A DNA stretch of 64,000 nucleotides from CAZGNZ01 sp964527215 (GTDB lineage Bacteria; Fidelibacterota; Marinisomatia; SCGC-AAA003-L08; JACNLC01). Position 1 is the stretch's first letter, and every line of letters starts with the position of its first letter. The notes beneath the pieces are model-generated. The model had not been told where the DNA came from. It made no database searches and worked only from the letters and a program-made list of their open reading frames with translations. Shown here one piece after another: positions 1 through 8,147 of the stretch. The translations under genes and the position numbers were made by a program. The stretch covers positions 73,879-137,878 of the forward strand of contig CAZGNZ010000004.1 in NCBI GenBank assembly GCA_964527215.1, given 5' to 3'.

Positions 1-115
1 GGAGATGTCATATTCAGTACCGAGGCGCATCCCTTTCAACGAAAAAATTTCGATCACGGCAAAGCCAGGGAGACCCTTGGATTCTGATTTGGGAATCCAA
101 GTGCGTCCGGCGTAA
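1..115 (+). other. possible 3' end of an upstream gene, frame uncertain
   Basis: Two plus-strand frames are open from the window edge. One reads to a TGA at 85-87 and the other to a TAA at 113-115, three bases before the next gene. Neither gives a tail I recognise, so the upstream product cannot be named. Confidence 0.2.
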
Positions 116-117
116 AA

Positions 118-939
118 ATGACTGATTGTGACTTTCGAATTCCGTTTGCAGATTTTTCTGCGGGTACAGGTCCGATTGCAGCCTGTGCACTCCATAACGG
201 ACATCACATTCCGAAGGAAATTCTGCCGCTGATGTGTATTGGCGAGGAAGACCGGCTGCGTGAGGAAGATCCGTTTACCGGCAACTGGACCCGGTGTGCA
301 CCGACCAGGATAGTCGTGAACCGATCCCGATTCAGTGTTGACGTAAACCGAAGCCGCAACCGGGCGGTCTATCTTTGCCCGAAAGATGCCTGGGGTCTGA
401 ATATTTGGAAGAAGCCGCCTTCAGACGATGTTATTGAGGCTGCACTGAGCGAGTATGATGCCTTTTACCTGACTTTACAGAAATTGCTGGATGGGATTCT
501 GCGCACCCATCCCCGTTTTATCCTGCTGGATCTTCATTCCTATAATTACCGGAGAAACGGACCCGCCGGCCCACCGGCAGACAGAAATCACAATCCGGAT
601 GTCAATTTCGGGACCCGGGCAATGGACCGGACTTGCTGGGAAAATGTCGTGGATCGCGCAATGTCCGAACTTCGTCGATTATCATTCAACGGCAGGCATC
701 TGGATGTTCGGGAGAACGTCAGATTTCCCGGCGGACATATCTGCCGCTGGGTTCAGGCCCGTTATGGCAGCAGAGGTTGCGTTTTGGCAATTGAGTTCAG
801 AAAATTTTTTATGGATGAGTGGACCGGAGCAGTGATTCCGGAAAAATACCGGTTGATTCTGCCGGCTTTGAAAAAAATGGCAGAAAGCATAGAGGATGCG
901 CTCAACTGCGGTTCATTTCCCAATGAACCGGCTGGTTAA
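118..939 (+). CDS. N-formylglutamate amidohydrolase family protein
   Basis: This 273-residue protein has the FGase family hallmarks: HNGHHIP near residue 27, a VDVNRSRN block near residue 75 and LDLHSYN near residue 137. Family members hydrolyse N-formyl-glutamate or similar N-acyl amino acids and are cytoplasmic zinc enzymes. There is no signal peptide. The ATG lies 3 bases after a TAA in the same direction, so it may end an operon that begins outside the window. The rest of the histidine pathway is not present, so the real substrate is open; FGase-like proteins also occur beside peptide ligases. Family assignment is firm, substrate is inference. Confidence 0.8.
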   Translation: MTDCDFRIPFADFSAGTGPIAACALHNGHHIPKEILPLMCIGEEDRLREEDPFTGNWTRCAPTRIVVNRSRFSVDVNRSRNRAVYLCPKDAWGLNIWKKPPSDDVIEAALSEYDAFYLTLQKLLDGILRTHPRFILLDLHSYNYRRNGPAGPPADRNHNPDVNFGTRAMDRTCWENVVDRAMSELRRLSFNGRHLDVRENVRFPGGHICRWVQARYGSRGCVLAIEFRKFFMDEWTGAVIPEKYRLILPALKKMAESIEDALNCGSFPNEPAG

Positions 940-1034
940 TGCAGGATAAACTGATCGGCAGCTGAAAGGCCGGTCCGCGGTCCGGTTTTCCGGCAAAATC
1001 TCATTCCTTGATGAAGACTTAAAGATGCGTTGCT

Positions 1035-1131
1035 GCAATGATTTTCCCTGTCCGTCAGCTGACGGGACGGTGCATCAGTCAGCGATCGGATCATTATATA
1101 TGTCGCCGCAACGCCAACTGGCGGATTCAGA
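1035..1131 (-). repeat. composite intergenic repeat, module B (copy 1)
   Basis: Read on the minus strand it has a GAATCCGCCAGTTGGCG start and a CCCGTCAGCTGACGG palindrome followed by a purine-rich GGGAAAATCATT end. The same modules recur eight more times in this window, always between genes. It sits just past the end of the dehydrogenase gene. Confidence 0.75.
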
Positions 1132-1137
1132 AGAAAT

Positions 1138-1953
1138 CTACATCACGGCATTCAGTATTCTGTCATATATCCGGTCACCCAGCCATTTCCGCAAGAATAT
1201 AACCGGTTTTGCCATATAACCTTTGGCATATCTGATTTTAGGTCGGGACGTTGTGACCGATTTCAGGATGATCTTTCCGATAACTTCCGGTTTCGTGAGC
1301 TGGTCTGAAGCATACATTTTTCCAAGGTTGTCGGCAATTTTCACTGCCGGTCCGGCATATGCACCGCTTCCGGAAGTTTTTTTCAGATTTTCCGTGGCAA
1401 TCTGCCCCCAGGGCGTCTTAATCCCGCCGGGTTCAACAATGATGACATCAATCCCAAACGGTTTGACTTCATTTCGAAGACAGTCTGACCATCCTTCAAG
1501 GGCATGCTTGGTGGCATGGTACCAAGCCCCAAACAGAGTGTATATCTTCCCGCCCATTGATGAGATGTTAACAATTTTGCCGAATTGATTGGCCCGCATT
1601 CCCGGAAGTACCAGCTGTGTGAGACGAGCCAAGCCAAAAATATTAACCTCAAACTGTCGTCGGGCTTCAGCAATGGGTACATCCTCAACTGCACCGTAGG
1701 AACCGTATCCGGCGTTGTTTACCAGAACATCCAAACGGCCTTCATTTTTCATGATCGTGTTCACACAGTTCACAATGGATTCGTCTTCAGTGATATCCAT
1801 GGCGATGACTGAGATGCCGCGGCGTTCCAGTTCCTTCATTTTTTCAATCCGTCTGGCGGCACCGTAAACAATAAACCCATTCTGATGCAGCAGTACGGCG
1901 GCGGATTCACCGATCCCGGAAGATGCACCTGTAACCAAAGCTACCTTTTTCAT
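1138..1953 (-). CDS. short-chain dehydrogenase/reductase (SDR)
   Basis: A classical 271-residue SDR. The Rossmann motif TGASSGIG is at residues 8-15, the structural NNAG at 79-82, catalytic Ser near 131, Tyr145 and Lys149 in YHATK. It is a cytoplasmic NAD(P)-dependent oxidoreductase with a single Rossmann domain. The C-terminal half (KIRYAKG, then a basic helix) resembles SDRs acting on retinol-like or ketone substrates, but substrate cannot be read from sequence. It stands alone on the minus strand between plus-strand genes. Confidence 0.88.
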   Translation of the reverse strand: MKKVALVTGASSGIGESAAVLLHQNGFIVYGAARRIEKMKELERRGISVIAMDITEDESIVNCVNTIMKNEGRLDVLVNNAGYGSYGAVEDVPIAEARRQFEVNIFGLARLTQLVLPGMRANQFGKIVNISSMGGKIYTLFGAWYHATKHALEGWSDCLRNEVKPFGIDVIIVEPGGIKTPWGQIATENLKKTSGSGAYAGPAVKIADNLGKMYASDQLTKPEVIGKIILKSVTTSRPKIRYAKGYMAKPVIFLRKWLGDRIYDRILNAVM

Positions 1954-2346
1954 TGTTACTCCCTGTTCTTCTGAATTATTTACGAGAAGTGGTTCGTGTA
2001 GATAAATCCGTTTCCAATACAGTCACATCAATTTGCCCTGACTGCCTGGTGGGCCAGCCCTCAAACGGTATCTGCCGGAAACAGGGTTCACGGTGATGTG
2101 ATTGATTTATCACACGCGGTAAATTAACAGGTTTCTCCGTTTCCCGGAAACAGCAGGATGCACCCCTCAATAAGCAGAAGACGCCGTTGTTGTGAGGCAG
2201 TATGAAATAAGCAGCGAAACTGAATATTTTTCCGAAAGATTTGAGATAATAAATGACCCATGCTGAAAAATGACTGGAATGCTTAAATTTACCAACAGGT
2301 TTCTGCACAATAAACACCTGCTTCGGCAGGGAATTCAATCACCCTC
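1954..2346. other. intergenic, no gene seen
   Basis: A 393 bp divergent spacer between the dehydrogenase and the histidine kinase. The short open frames on the minus strand lack a ribosome site, and their products look like no known protein. It must hold both promoters, but I could not identify either with confidence. Confidence 0.5.
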
Positions 2347-3327
2347 ATGTCACTGAAAATTGCTCTAATATTATCTGTTCTGCTGCAGTCTATCACCGCA
2401 ATTATTGCCATCACCCTGATCAGGAGTACCAAAAAAAACACCGGCTGGTGGCTGATTTCCGGCGGATTTCTTTTAATGGCCATTCGAAGAATCCTGGAAT
2501 TACTGACAGTCACATCCCAGGACGGCAGAATGGGCATGCTGCTGTTCAACAGCTGGATCGGCGTCCTGATTTCCGTGATAATGCTGTTCAGTCTGTTGTT
2601 TATCCGCCATATTTTCAATATACAGAAACGGCTGGATAAACTGAAAAAGCAGCAGGAGACCGTGGTGTTCTCCGCGATCATTCAGACCGAAGAAAAGGAA
2701 AGACAGAATTTTGCCAAGGAGCTTCATGATGGGCTCGGTCCGCTTCTGTCTTCACTGAAAATGGCTATCTCCGTCAACGGCAGAAATGGAAAATCCGATC
2801 AGCCGAATAAAATGATGAGCCATATGAAAACCCTGATAGATGAATCCGTAACATCACTGCGGGAAATTTCCAACAAGCTCAGTCCCCATGTTCTGAATAA
2901 TTTTGGTCTGTTGAAGGCCGTCCGGTCATTTATTCAGAAACTCAATATAGTCCACGGACCCAAGATCACCATTAACAGCAATCTGGATGATGCCAGGCTG
3001 CCTTTCAATATTGAAGTCGTTCTGTATCGTGTGCTCTGTGAACTGTTAAATAATACATTGAAGCATGCCGGCGCCCATAATGTGTACATTGACCTGATGA
3101 AACATGAGAACGAGATCAGTCTGCAGTACATAGATGACGGAGTGGGATTTGAACCGGAACTGACGCAGACAGAAAAGGTGAGTATGGGGCATTCAAACAT
3201 TCAATCCAGAGTAAAATCCATTGGAGGATCCATTGATATGTTCACCGCTCCGGGAGAAGGGATTCGAGTGAACATTCATGTTGATACCGGAAACTATGAG
3301 ACAGTTATCGATCACAGTCGTAGATGA
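2347..3327 (+). CDS. membrane sensor histidine kinase, HisKA_3 (NarL/LiaS-type)
   Basis: Three hydrophobic segments (about residues 4-25, 34-53 and 62-86) anchor the protein and leave almost no extracytoplasmic sensor domain, so the stimulus is probably membrane-borne or cytoplasmic. A short helical linker leads to the dimerisation/phosphoacceptor box ELHDGLGPLLSS with His127. The ATPase domain shows the N box (ELLNNTLKHAGA, 232-243), DDGVGF (263-268) and the GHSNIQSRV box (281-289). It autophosphorylates and passes phosphate to the response regulator encoded next, whose start overlaps its end. The pair lies directly upstream of the phosphate-type transporter, which suggests but does not prove control of it. 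Confidence 0.9.
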   Translation: MSLKIALILSVLLQSITAIIAITLIRSTKKNTGWWLISGGFLLMAIRRILELLTVTSQDGRMGMLLFNSWIGVLISVIMLFSLLFIRHIFNIQKRLDKLKKQQETVVFSAIIQTEEKERQNFAKELHDGLGPLLSSLKMAISVNGRNGKSDQPNKMMSHMKTLIDESVTSLREISNKLSPHVLNNFGLLKAVRSFIQKLNIVHGPKITINSNLDDARLPFNIEVVLYRVLCELLNNTLKHAGAHNVYIDLMKHENEISLQYIDDGVGFEPELTQTEKVSMGHSNIQSRVKSIGGSIDMFTAPGEGIRVNIHVDTGNYETVIDHSRR

Positions 3328-3937
3328 TCACCGGCTGTTCAGAGAAGGTCTGAGATTGCTGCTGCAGACAATCCCGTTTATCGGGGATGTGACAGAAGCG
3401 GCTGACGGATTGATGTTTCTGCAGCTCCTGGCAGATCATCATCCGGATCTGGTGTTTATGGATATTGACATGCCCAAACTGAACGGAATTGAAACCACCC
3501 GAAAGGCACTTGAGATTCACCCGGAAATGAAAGTCATTGCGCTGTCAATGCATGGAGACAATGATTACGTGGTTCAAATGATCAATGCCGGAGCAAAAGG
3601 ATTCATATTGAAAAATACCGGAATAGAGGAGGTTGAAGAAGCCATTCGGCAGGTAAATATGGGTGAAAACTACTTTGCCGATGATATTTTCTCCGGGTTG
3701 ATCAGCAATATCCAAAATTCACGGAGTGCAAAATATCCTGGCGGATTAAGTGCCCGGGAGGTGGAAATTCTCTGCCACATCTGCAAAGGCATGTCAAACC
3801 AGGAAATTGCCGGCTCCCTGTTCATCAGCAGGCGGACAGTTGAAAAGCATCGGGAAAACCTGATGACAAAAACAAAAACACGAAATACTGCCGAACTGGT
3901 CATTTTCGCCATTAAAAGAGGCATTATCGATATTTAA
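3299..3937 (+). CDS. LuxR/NarL-family response regulator
   Basis: The 212-residue protein has a receiver domain (VVDDHRLFREG, phosphoacceptor Asp56 in FMDIDMPK, Lys in ILKNTG) and a C-terminal LuxR-type helix-turn-helix (LSAREVEIL ... NQEIAGSLFISRRTVEKH). I chose the ATG at 3299 because it starts a normal receiver domain; an in-frame start at 3278 would add seven residues. Either start overlaps the kinase gene, a typical translational coupling of a cognate pair. Confidence 0.92.
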   Translation, partial: RQLSITVVDDHRLFREGLRLLLQTIPFIGDVTEAADGLMFLQLLADHHPDLVFMDIDMPKLNGIETTRKALEIHPEMKVIALSMHGDNDYVVQMINAGAKGFILKNTGIEEVEEAIRQVNMGENYFADDIFSGLISNIQNSRSAKYPGGLSAREVEILCHICKGMSNQEIAGSLFISRRTVEKHRENLMTKTKTRNTAELVIFAIKRGIIDI

Positions 3938-4030
3938 ATTCAGGTCGTGCGGAAAGCCGGGATATCTAACCTGGTGCCTGACGGCGGTTGAGAGCAATTC
4001 CAGTGAGACCGGACATATTCGTTAAGTAAT

Positions 4031-4060
4031 AATACGTATCAGTTCGTAGTAACACGTATT
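4031..4060. promoter_or_regulatory. inverted repeat AATACGT-N16-ACGTATT
   Basis: Matching seven-base half-sites flank a 16 bp spacer in the 282 bp gap between the response regulator and the substrate-binding protein gene. A TATAAT at 4086-4091 lies downstream without a well-spaced -35 box. It may be a regulator binding site for the transporter operon; this is inference from position only. Confidence 0.3.
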
Positions 4061-4219
4061 TATATATAATTGTAATTATTTGCTTTATAATGTATCCCCC
4101 TCCTTCCTAATTTGTCCGTGACCAATCAGAGGGCAGTTGATGCTGTACGATCGGTGAACCTCTATCCCATCAAGCCGAAGGCAGACATGCTCTTCTGAAA
4201 TTCGAAACCGGAGATATCC

Positions 4220-5170
4220 ATGAAACGATTCTGCAGCCTGTTTACGTTTTTTTCGCTGCTTTTATTGCTAGCCTGCACGTCAGAGCAGAAGCGGCAAAGC
4301 ACCATTAGTTTGTCCGGTGCATTTGCGCTGTATCCCATGGCGGTCAAATGGTCGGAGGAGTACAAAGTACTGCATCCGGAAATCCGGTTCAATATTTCAG
4401 CGGGCGGTGCCGGCAAGGGAATGGCGGATGCGCTGGCGGGTACGGTGGATCTGGGTATGTTTTCCCGCGAAATCACCCGCCAAGAACTGGACCAGGGGGT
4501 CTGGTGGGTGGGATTGGTCACGGATGCGGTACTGCCGACCATTAGCAGTGGAAATCCGTTTTTGGATCAAATCAAACAGTATGGAATGACCCGAGATGAT
4601 TTCAGGTCCATATTTTTTTCAACCAGTATTGTCACATGGGGGGAAGCAGTTGGAATACGCGGACTTCGGCAGCCAACAGTCTATACCCGTTCGGATGCCT
4701 GCGGTGCGGCTGGCACATGGGCGAAATACCTGGGAGGAAAACAGGAAAACCTGAACGGGATCGGAATTTTCAGTGATCCGGGACTGGCAGATGCCGTCAG
4801 CAAAGATCCGCTGGGAATTGCCTACAACAATACCATTTACGTGTATGATATCAAAACCGGATCAAAGCGGCCCGGGATTGAAGTCATTCCCATTGACCTG
4901 AACGGCAACGGGAAAATTGATGCGGATGAGGATTTTTATCAAACGTTTGATGATGTCCTTGGGGCTATTGGAGACGGCCGCTATCCGTCTCCGCCGGCCC
5001 GCGAACTGTATTTTGTTTCGGCCGGAAAACCGGAAAAACAATCAGTGCTGGATTTCATCTGCTGGGTGCTGACGGAAGGTCAGCAGTTTGTCCGTGAAGC
5101 GGGGTATGTGCCCATCACGCCGGAAAAACTGGAAGGATACCGCGAGAATGTGGGCTGTTCGAATCATTAA
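4220..5170 (+). CDS. pstS: phosphate-type ABC transporter substrate-binding lipoprotein (PstS-like)
   Basis: The N-terminus is a lipoprotein signal with LLAC placing the lipid anchor at Cys19. The body is a PstS-like type II periplasmic binding protein: it opens with a SGAFALYPMA strand-loop, has a SAGGAGKG ligand loop and ARELYFVSAGKP near the end. At about residue 233 a perfect EF-hand-like loop DLNGNGKIDADE occurs, which I recall in a subset of PstS-like proteins. It heads an overlapping four-gene operon with two permeases and an ATPase. Phosphate is the likely ligand, but the proteins are divergent and another oxyanion is possible. Confidence 0.82.
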   Translation: MKRFCSLFTFFSLLLLLACTSEQKRQSTISLSGAFALYPMAVKWSEEYKVLHPEIRFNISAGGAGKGMADALAGTVDLGMFSREITRQELDQGVWWVGLVTDAVLPTISSGNPFLDQIKQYGMTRDDFRSIFFSTSIVTWGEAVGIRGLRQPTVYTRSDACGAAGTWAKYLGGKQENLNGIGIFSDPGLADAVSKDPLGIAYNNTIYVYDIKTGSKRPGIEVIPIDLNGNGKIDADEDFYQTFDDVLGAIGDGRYPSPPARELYFVSAGKPEKQSVLDFICWVLTEGQQFVREAGYVPITPEKLEGYRENVGCSNH

Positions 5171-6047
5171 CCGAAGGTTATTAAATGATTTGATCTGCAG
5201 AATCATGATGGGTGCGGCTCTGGCTCTTGTGCTGGCGCTGCCGGTCATCATCGGCTTCGCGCTGTATGCAAAAGCCCGACCGCTGATTGAAACCAAGGCC
5301 CTTGGAGATCTGCTTCTGTCGTCGGAATGGCTTCCTTCGGAAAGACAGTTTGGGTTCTGGCCGTTTATTCGAAGTTCAATGTATGTCACACTCCTGTCTT
5401 TTGTGTTTGCTGCGCCGATCTGCCTGCTGGCTGCCGTGCATCTGACACAGTTTGGGTCACGAAGACTGCTGAACATGATGTATCCGGTGATTGACATTCT
5501 GGCCGGTCTCCCGTCAGTGATATACGGTGTGTGCGGGGTTCTTATTATCGTACCGTTCATCAAGAATTTTCTGGCACCGGCTCTGGGAATTCCCACATCG
5601 GGATATACGGTTTTGGCAGGCGGGATTGTGCTTGCTGTCATGTGTATCCCGTACATGCTCAACATGCTGATTGAAATATTCAGCACCGTGCCGGTTAATC
5701 TGAAGGAGGCATCTCTTTCGCTGGGTGCCACCTACTGGCAGGCAGTAAAGCATGTGGTGATACGGAAAAGCATTCCGGGGGTAGTATCCGCCTTCGGACT
5801 GGGGCTGGCGAAAGCTTTTGGTGAGACGCTTGCTGTGATGATGGTGGTTGGAAATCAGATTCAGAGGGGTTGGAATCCCTTTCAGGCAGGGTACCCGCTG
5901 CCGGCGCTGATTGCAAATAATTACGGAGAAATGCTGTCGATTCCGGACTATGATGCGGCTCTGATGTTTGCCGCTCTGCTGCTCTTGATTATTATTCTGC
6001 TCATGAATCTTGTTTTCAGAATTTTCATCAGCCAGGTGGCAAAATGA
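5148..6047 (+). CDS. pstC: phosphate-type ABC transporter permease (PstC-like)
   Basis: About 299 residues with six hydrophobic segments and the BPD_transp_1 EAA loop region around LKEASLSLGATYWQAVKHVVI. I prefer the ATG at 5148, which overlaps the end of the binding protein gene by 23 bp and has GGAAGGA about 10 bases upstream; the longer open frame begins at 5088 deep inside the previous gene. GETLAVMMVVGNQ near the C-terminus is a typical PstC signature. It forms the heterodimeric channel with the next gene product. Confidence 0.87.
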   Translation: MWAVRIINRRLLNDLICRIMMGAALALVLALPVIIGFALYAKARPLIETKALGDLLLSSEWLPSERQFGFWPFIRSSMYVTLLSFVFAAPICLLAAVHLTQFGSRRLLNMMYPVIDILAGLPSVIYGVCGVLIIVPFIKNFLAPALGIPTSGYTVLAGGIVLAVMCIPYMLNMLIEIFSTVPVNLKEASLSLGATYWQAVKHVVIRKSIPGVVSAFGLGLAKAFGETLAVMMVVGNQIQRGWNPFQAGYPLPALIANNYGEMLSIPDYDAALMFAALLLLIIILLMNLVFRIFISQVAK

Positions 6048-6994
6048 ACCGGAGAGGATTGCGGATGGAAGAAAAACTAGTCCGATTTCTGTCTGCGGCT
6101 GCGACCGGGTCACTGGTGGTTATCCTGGGCGGCATCATACTGATCGTATTCATCAAGGGATATGGCGCCATTACGCCTGAAATGGTTTTGAGTATCCCCA
6201 GCGGCGGTTACTATTACGGTGGGGAGGGGGGTGTTCTGAATGCTATTTGCGGATCACTGTATATTGCTTTCGGAGCCAGTCTGATTGCCGTGATCATCGG
6301 ATTGCCTGCTGCATTGTTTATCAATGTGAACCTGGTATGGAAACCGCATGCCTGTCAGGTTATCCGGTATCTGCTGGACGCGCTCTGGGGGATACCCTCA
6401 ATTGTCTATGGGGCGTTCGGATTTTCACTGATGCTGTTCTTCGGGATGAGTGCTTCCCTTCTGGCCGGAATTATTGCAGTTTCACTGCTGATAACCCCTA
6501 TCGTGGTGCGTGCACTGGACGAGGTGCTCAGCACCATTCCCAAATCACTCCATGAAGCGGCCTATTCCATGGGATTTACCAAATCTGAATTAGCGTTGAA
6601 AATATTGTTTAAAAGAGGAATATCAGGATTTGTCACTGCTGTGCTGCTGGCGTTCGGACGCGGGATTGGGGATGCCGCCTCCGTGCTCTTTACAGCCGGA
6701 TATTCCGACCTGATTCCGAAATATCTGGATGAACCGGTGGCCACACTGCCGCTCGCGATTTTTTTTCAGTTAAGCTCTCCCATTCCGGAAATACAGGAAC
6801 GGGCGTATGCAGCAGCTGCCATTCTCACAACAATTATCCTGATCACGAGCCTGACTGCAAGACGGATTTCAATAATCCATTCGGACATGGGGCAAATGCA
6901 AAAAGTCAGTTTTAAAACAAAGCAGAGTGACTCCAGGTTGAATCCGTCACGGCTGGGCAGACTGTTTTTGCGTTTACTGCGAAGACGTCACTAA
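6044..6994 (+). CDS. pstA: phosphate-type ABC transporter permease (PstA-like)
   Basis: This 316-residue protein has six membrane segments, the EAA-like loop KSLHEAAYSMGFTKSELALKI and the PstA-typical RGIGDAASVLFTAGY. Its ATG overlaps the TGA of the upstream permease gene (ATGA), so translation is coupled. The C-terminal 30 residues are basic and probably cytoplasmic. It pairs with the preceding permease and with the ATPase downstream. Confidence 0.88.
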   Translation: MNRRGLRMEEKLVRFLSAAATGSLVVILGGIILIVFIKGYGAITPEMVLSIPSGGYYYGGEGGVLNAICGSLYIAFGASLIAVIIGLPAALFINVNLVWKPHACQVIRYLLDALWGIPSIVYGAFGFSLMLFFGMSASLLAGIIAVSLLITPIVVRALDEVLSTIPKSLHEAAYSMGFTKSELALKILFKRGISGFVTAVLLAFGRGIGDAASVLFTAGYSDLIPKYLDEPVATLPLAIFFQLSSPIPEIQERAYAAAAILTTIILITSLTARRISIIHSDMGQMQKVSFKTKQSDSRLNPSRLGRLFLRLLRRRH

Positions 6995-7011
6995 GAAAAG
7001 GGGGAAAAACG

Positions 7012-7836
7012 ATGCAGGCATCAATCAAGCAGCCAGTGCCGATGGACTTGCCGGGATTCCATCTGACCGGAAAAAAGGAGACAGTACCGGTTAATTTGCG
7101 AATATCTCATTTAAGTGTTCAGGCGCACGATCACCTGATTCTGAACGATATCAATCTGGAAATTCCAAAAAACAGAATCACGGTCCTGCTGGGACCCTCG
7201 GGATGCGGCAAAACCACTCTTTTGAAATGTCTCAACCGGCTTACCGATTTGTATCCGGAGCTGAATGTTTCAGGGCAGATTATGATTGAGGATGAAGACA
7301 TCCTGCACACAACCCGGCAGCTTCCTGTTATCCGTCAGAAAATGGGGCTTCTTTCCCAGCGCCCGTGTCCGCTTCCCGGTTCGGTATTTCGAAATGCCGC
7401 ATACGGAATTCGACTGACCGGAATCAGGAATAAAAGAGTGATTTCCTATAAAGTTGAAAAAAACCTGAGAGAGGTTGGTCTCTGGGAAGAAGTTAAAGAC
7501 CGGCTGCATCATCCGGCATCCAGACTGTCCATCGGACAGCAGCAGCGACTGTGTCTGGCCCGGGGCCTGGCCGTCAAACCCAGTTTTATTCTTGCAGATG
7601 AACCAACCTCCGCACTGGATCCGGTATCAAGCAAGATTATTGAAAACCTGTTTAGGGATCTTAGACAGCACTATACAATTATACTGGTCACCCACGTTTT
7701 GCGGCAGGCTATGCGGCTGGCCGATCATGTGGTGTTTATGTTTTATGGAAAAATAATTGAGCAGGGAGAACCAGCCAGGCTTTTCAGACATCCTGAGTCA
7801 AATGAACTCAAGGATTACATCGTAGATGGTTATTGA
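7012..7836 (+). CDS. pstB: phosphate-type ABC transporter ATPase (PstB-like)
   Basis: A 274-residue ABC ATPase with Walker A GPSGCGKTT (61-69), a Q-loop in LLSQRPCPLPGSV, signature LSIGQQQRLCLARGL (the usual LSGGQ with Ile in place of the first Gly), Walker B FILADEPTSALDP and the switch His in LVTHVLRQAMRLADH. The first 30 residues precede the ABC fold and are not conserved in PstB. AAAGGGGGAAAAACG just upstream is the ribosome site. It completes a full transporter; no phoU follows, which is unusual for a pst operon. Confidence 0.9.
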   Translation: MQASIKQPVPMDLPGFHLTGKKETVPVNLRISHLSVQAHDHLILNDINLEIPKNRITVLLGPSGCGKTTLLKCLNRLTDLYPELNVSGQIMIEDEDILHTTRQLPVIRQKMGLLSQRPCPLPGSVFRNAAYGIRLTGIRNKRVISYKVEKNLREVGLWEEVKDRLHHPASRLSIGQQQRLCLARGLAVKPSFILADEPTSALDPVSSKIIENLFRDLRQHYTIILVTHVLRQAMRLADHVVFMFYGKIIEQGEPARLFRHPESNELKDYIVDGY

Positions 7837-7858
7837 TAATTCGTGAAATCTGATGGTT

Positions 7859-7904
7859 CAAACGGGGCGATTTCCAGGCAGTAATTTTCTGTTCAGCCCG
7901 TTTG
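7859..7904. other. inverted repeat CAAACGGG / CCCGTTTG
   Basis: Eight-base perfect arms separated by 30 bases lie 23 bp past the stop of the ATPase gene. There is no following T-tract, so it is not a standard terminator; it may stabilise the mRNA end. The rest of the 7837-8147 gap holds no gene that I can support. Confidence 0.35.
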
Positions 7905-8085
7905 CAGGTGACTACAATCCAATGGGATTTTAGTCTGTTGCTGCTTTTGGAATTCGCCCCGAACCTGCCAGTACATACTTGACTGATACCCTGAGTACTG
8001 TCGGTCGTGACTGGTCTGAAAATGATGAAAACCGCTTTTCTGCATTTGTTGAACATACACCGGACAGGATCGCTGCCCTGATTTT

Positions 8086-8101
8086 TTGACACTTGTGTTG
8101 A
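8086..8101. promoter_or_regulatory. near-palindrome TTGACAC-TT-GTGTTGA
   Basis: This lies 47-62 bp upstream of the sulfate-binding-like gene. It nearly matches the perfect 16 bp palindrome upstream of the GH3 gene at 14444-14459, suggesting a shared regulator. Its first half also reads as a TTGACA -35 box. Evidence is sequence similarity alone. Confidence 0.3.
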
Positions 8102-8147
8102 AATTGACCGGCAGTCCGGAATGGGTGTCGCCTGAAGGAGGGGGGTG

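Noticed and set aside
1976..2338. 120-residue minus-strand frame before the histidine kinase
   Set aside because: No ribosome site, unremarkable composition, and it would overlap the promoter region of the kinase; no family likeness.
4065..4091. sigma-70 promoter before the PstS-like gene
   Set aside because: TATAAT at 4086-4091 is perfect but no acceptable -35 hexamer stands 16-18 bp upstream.
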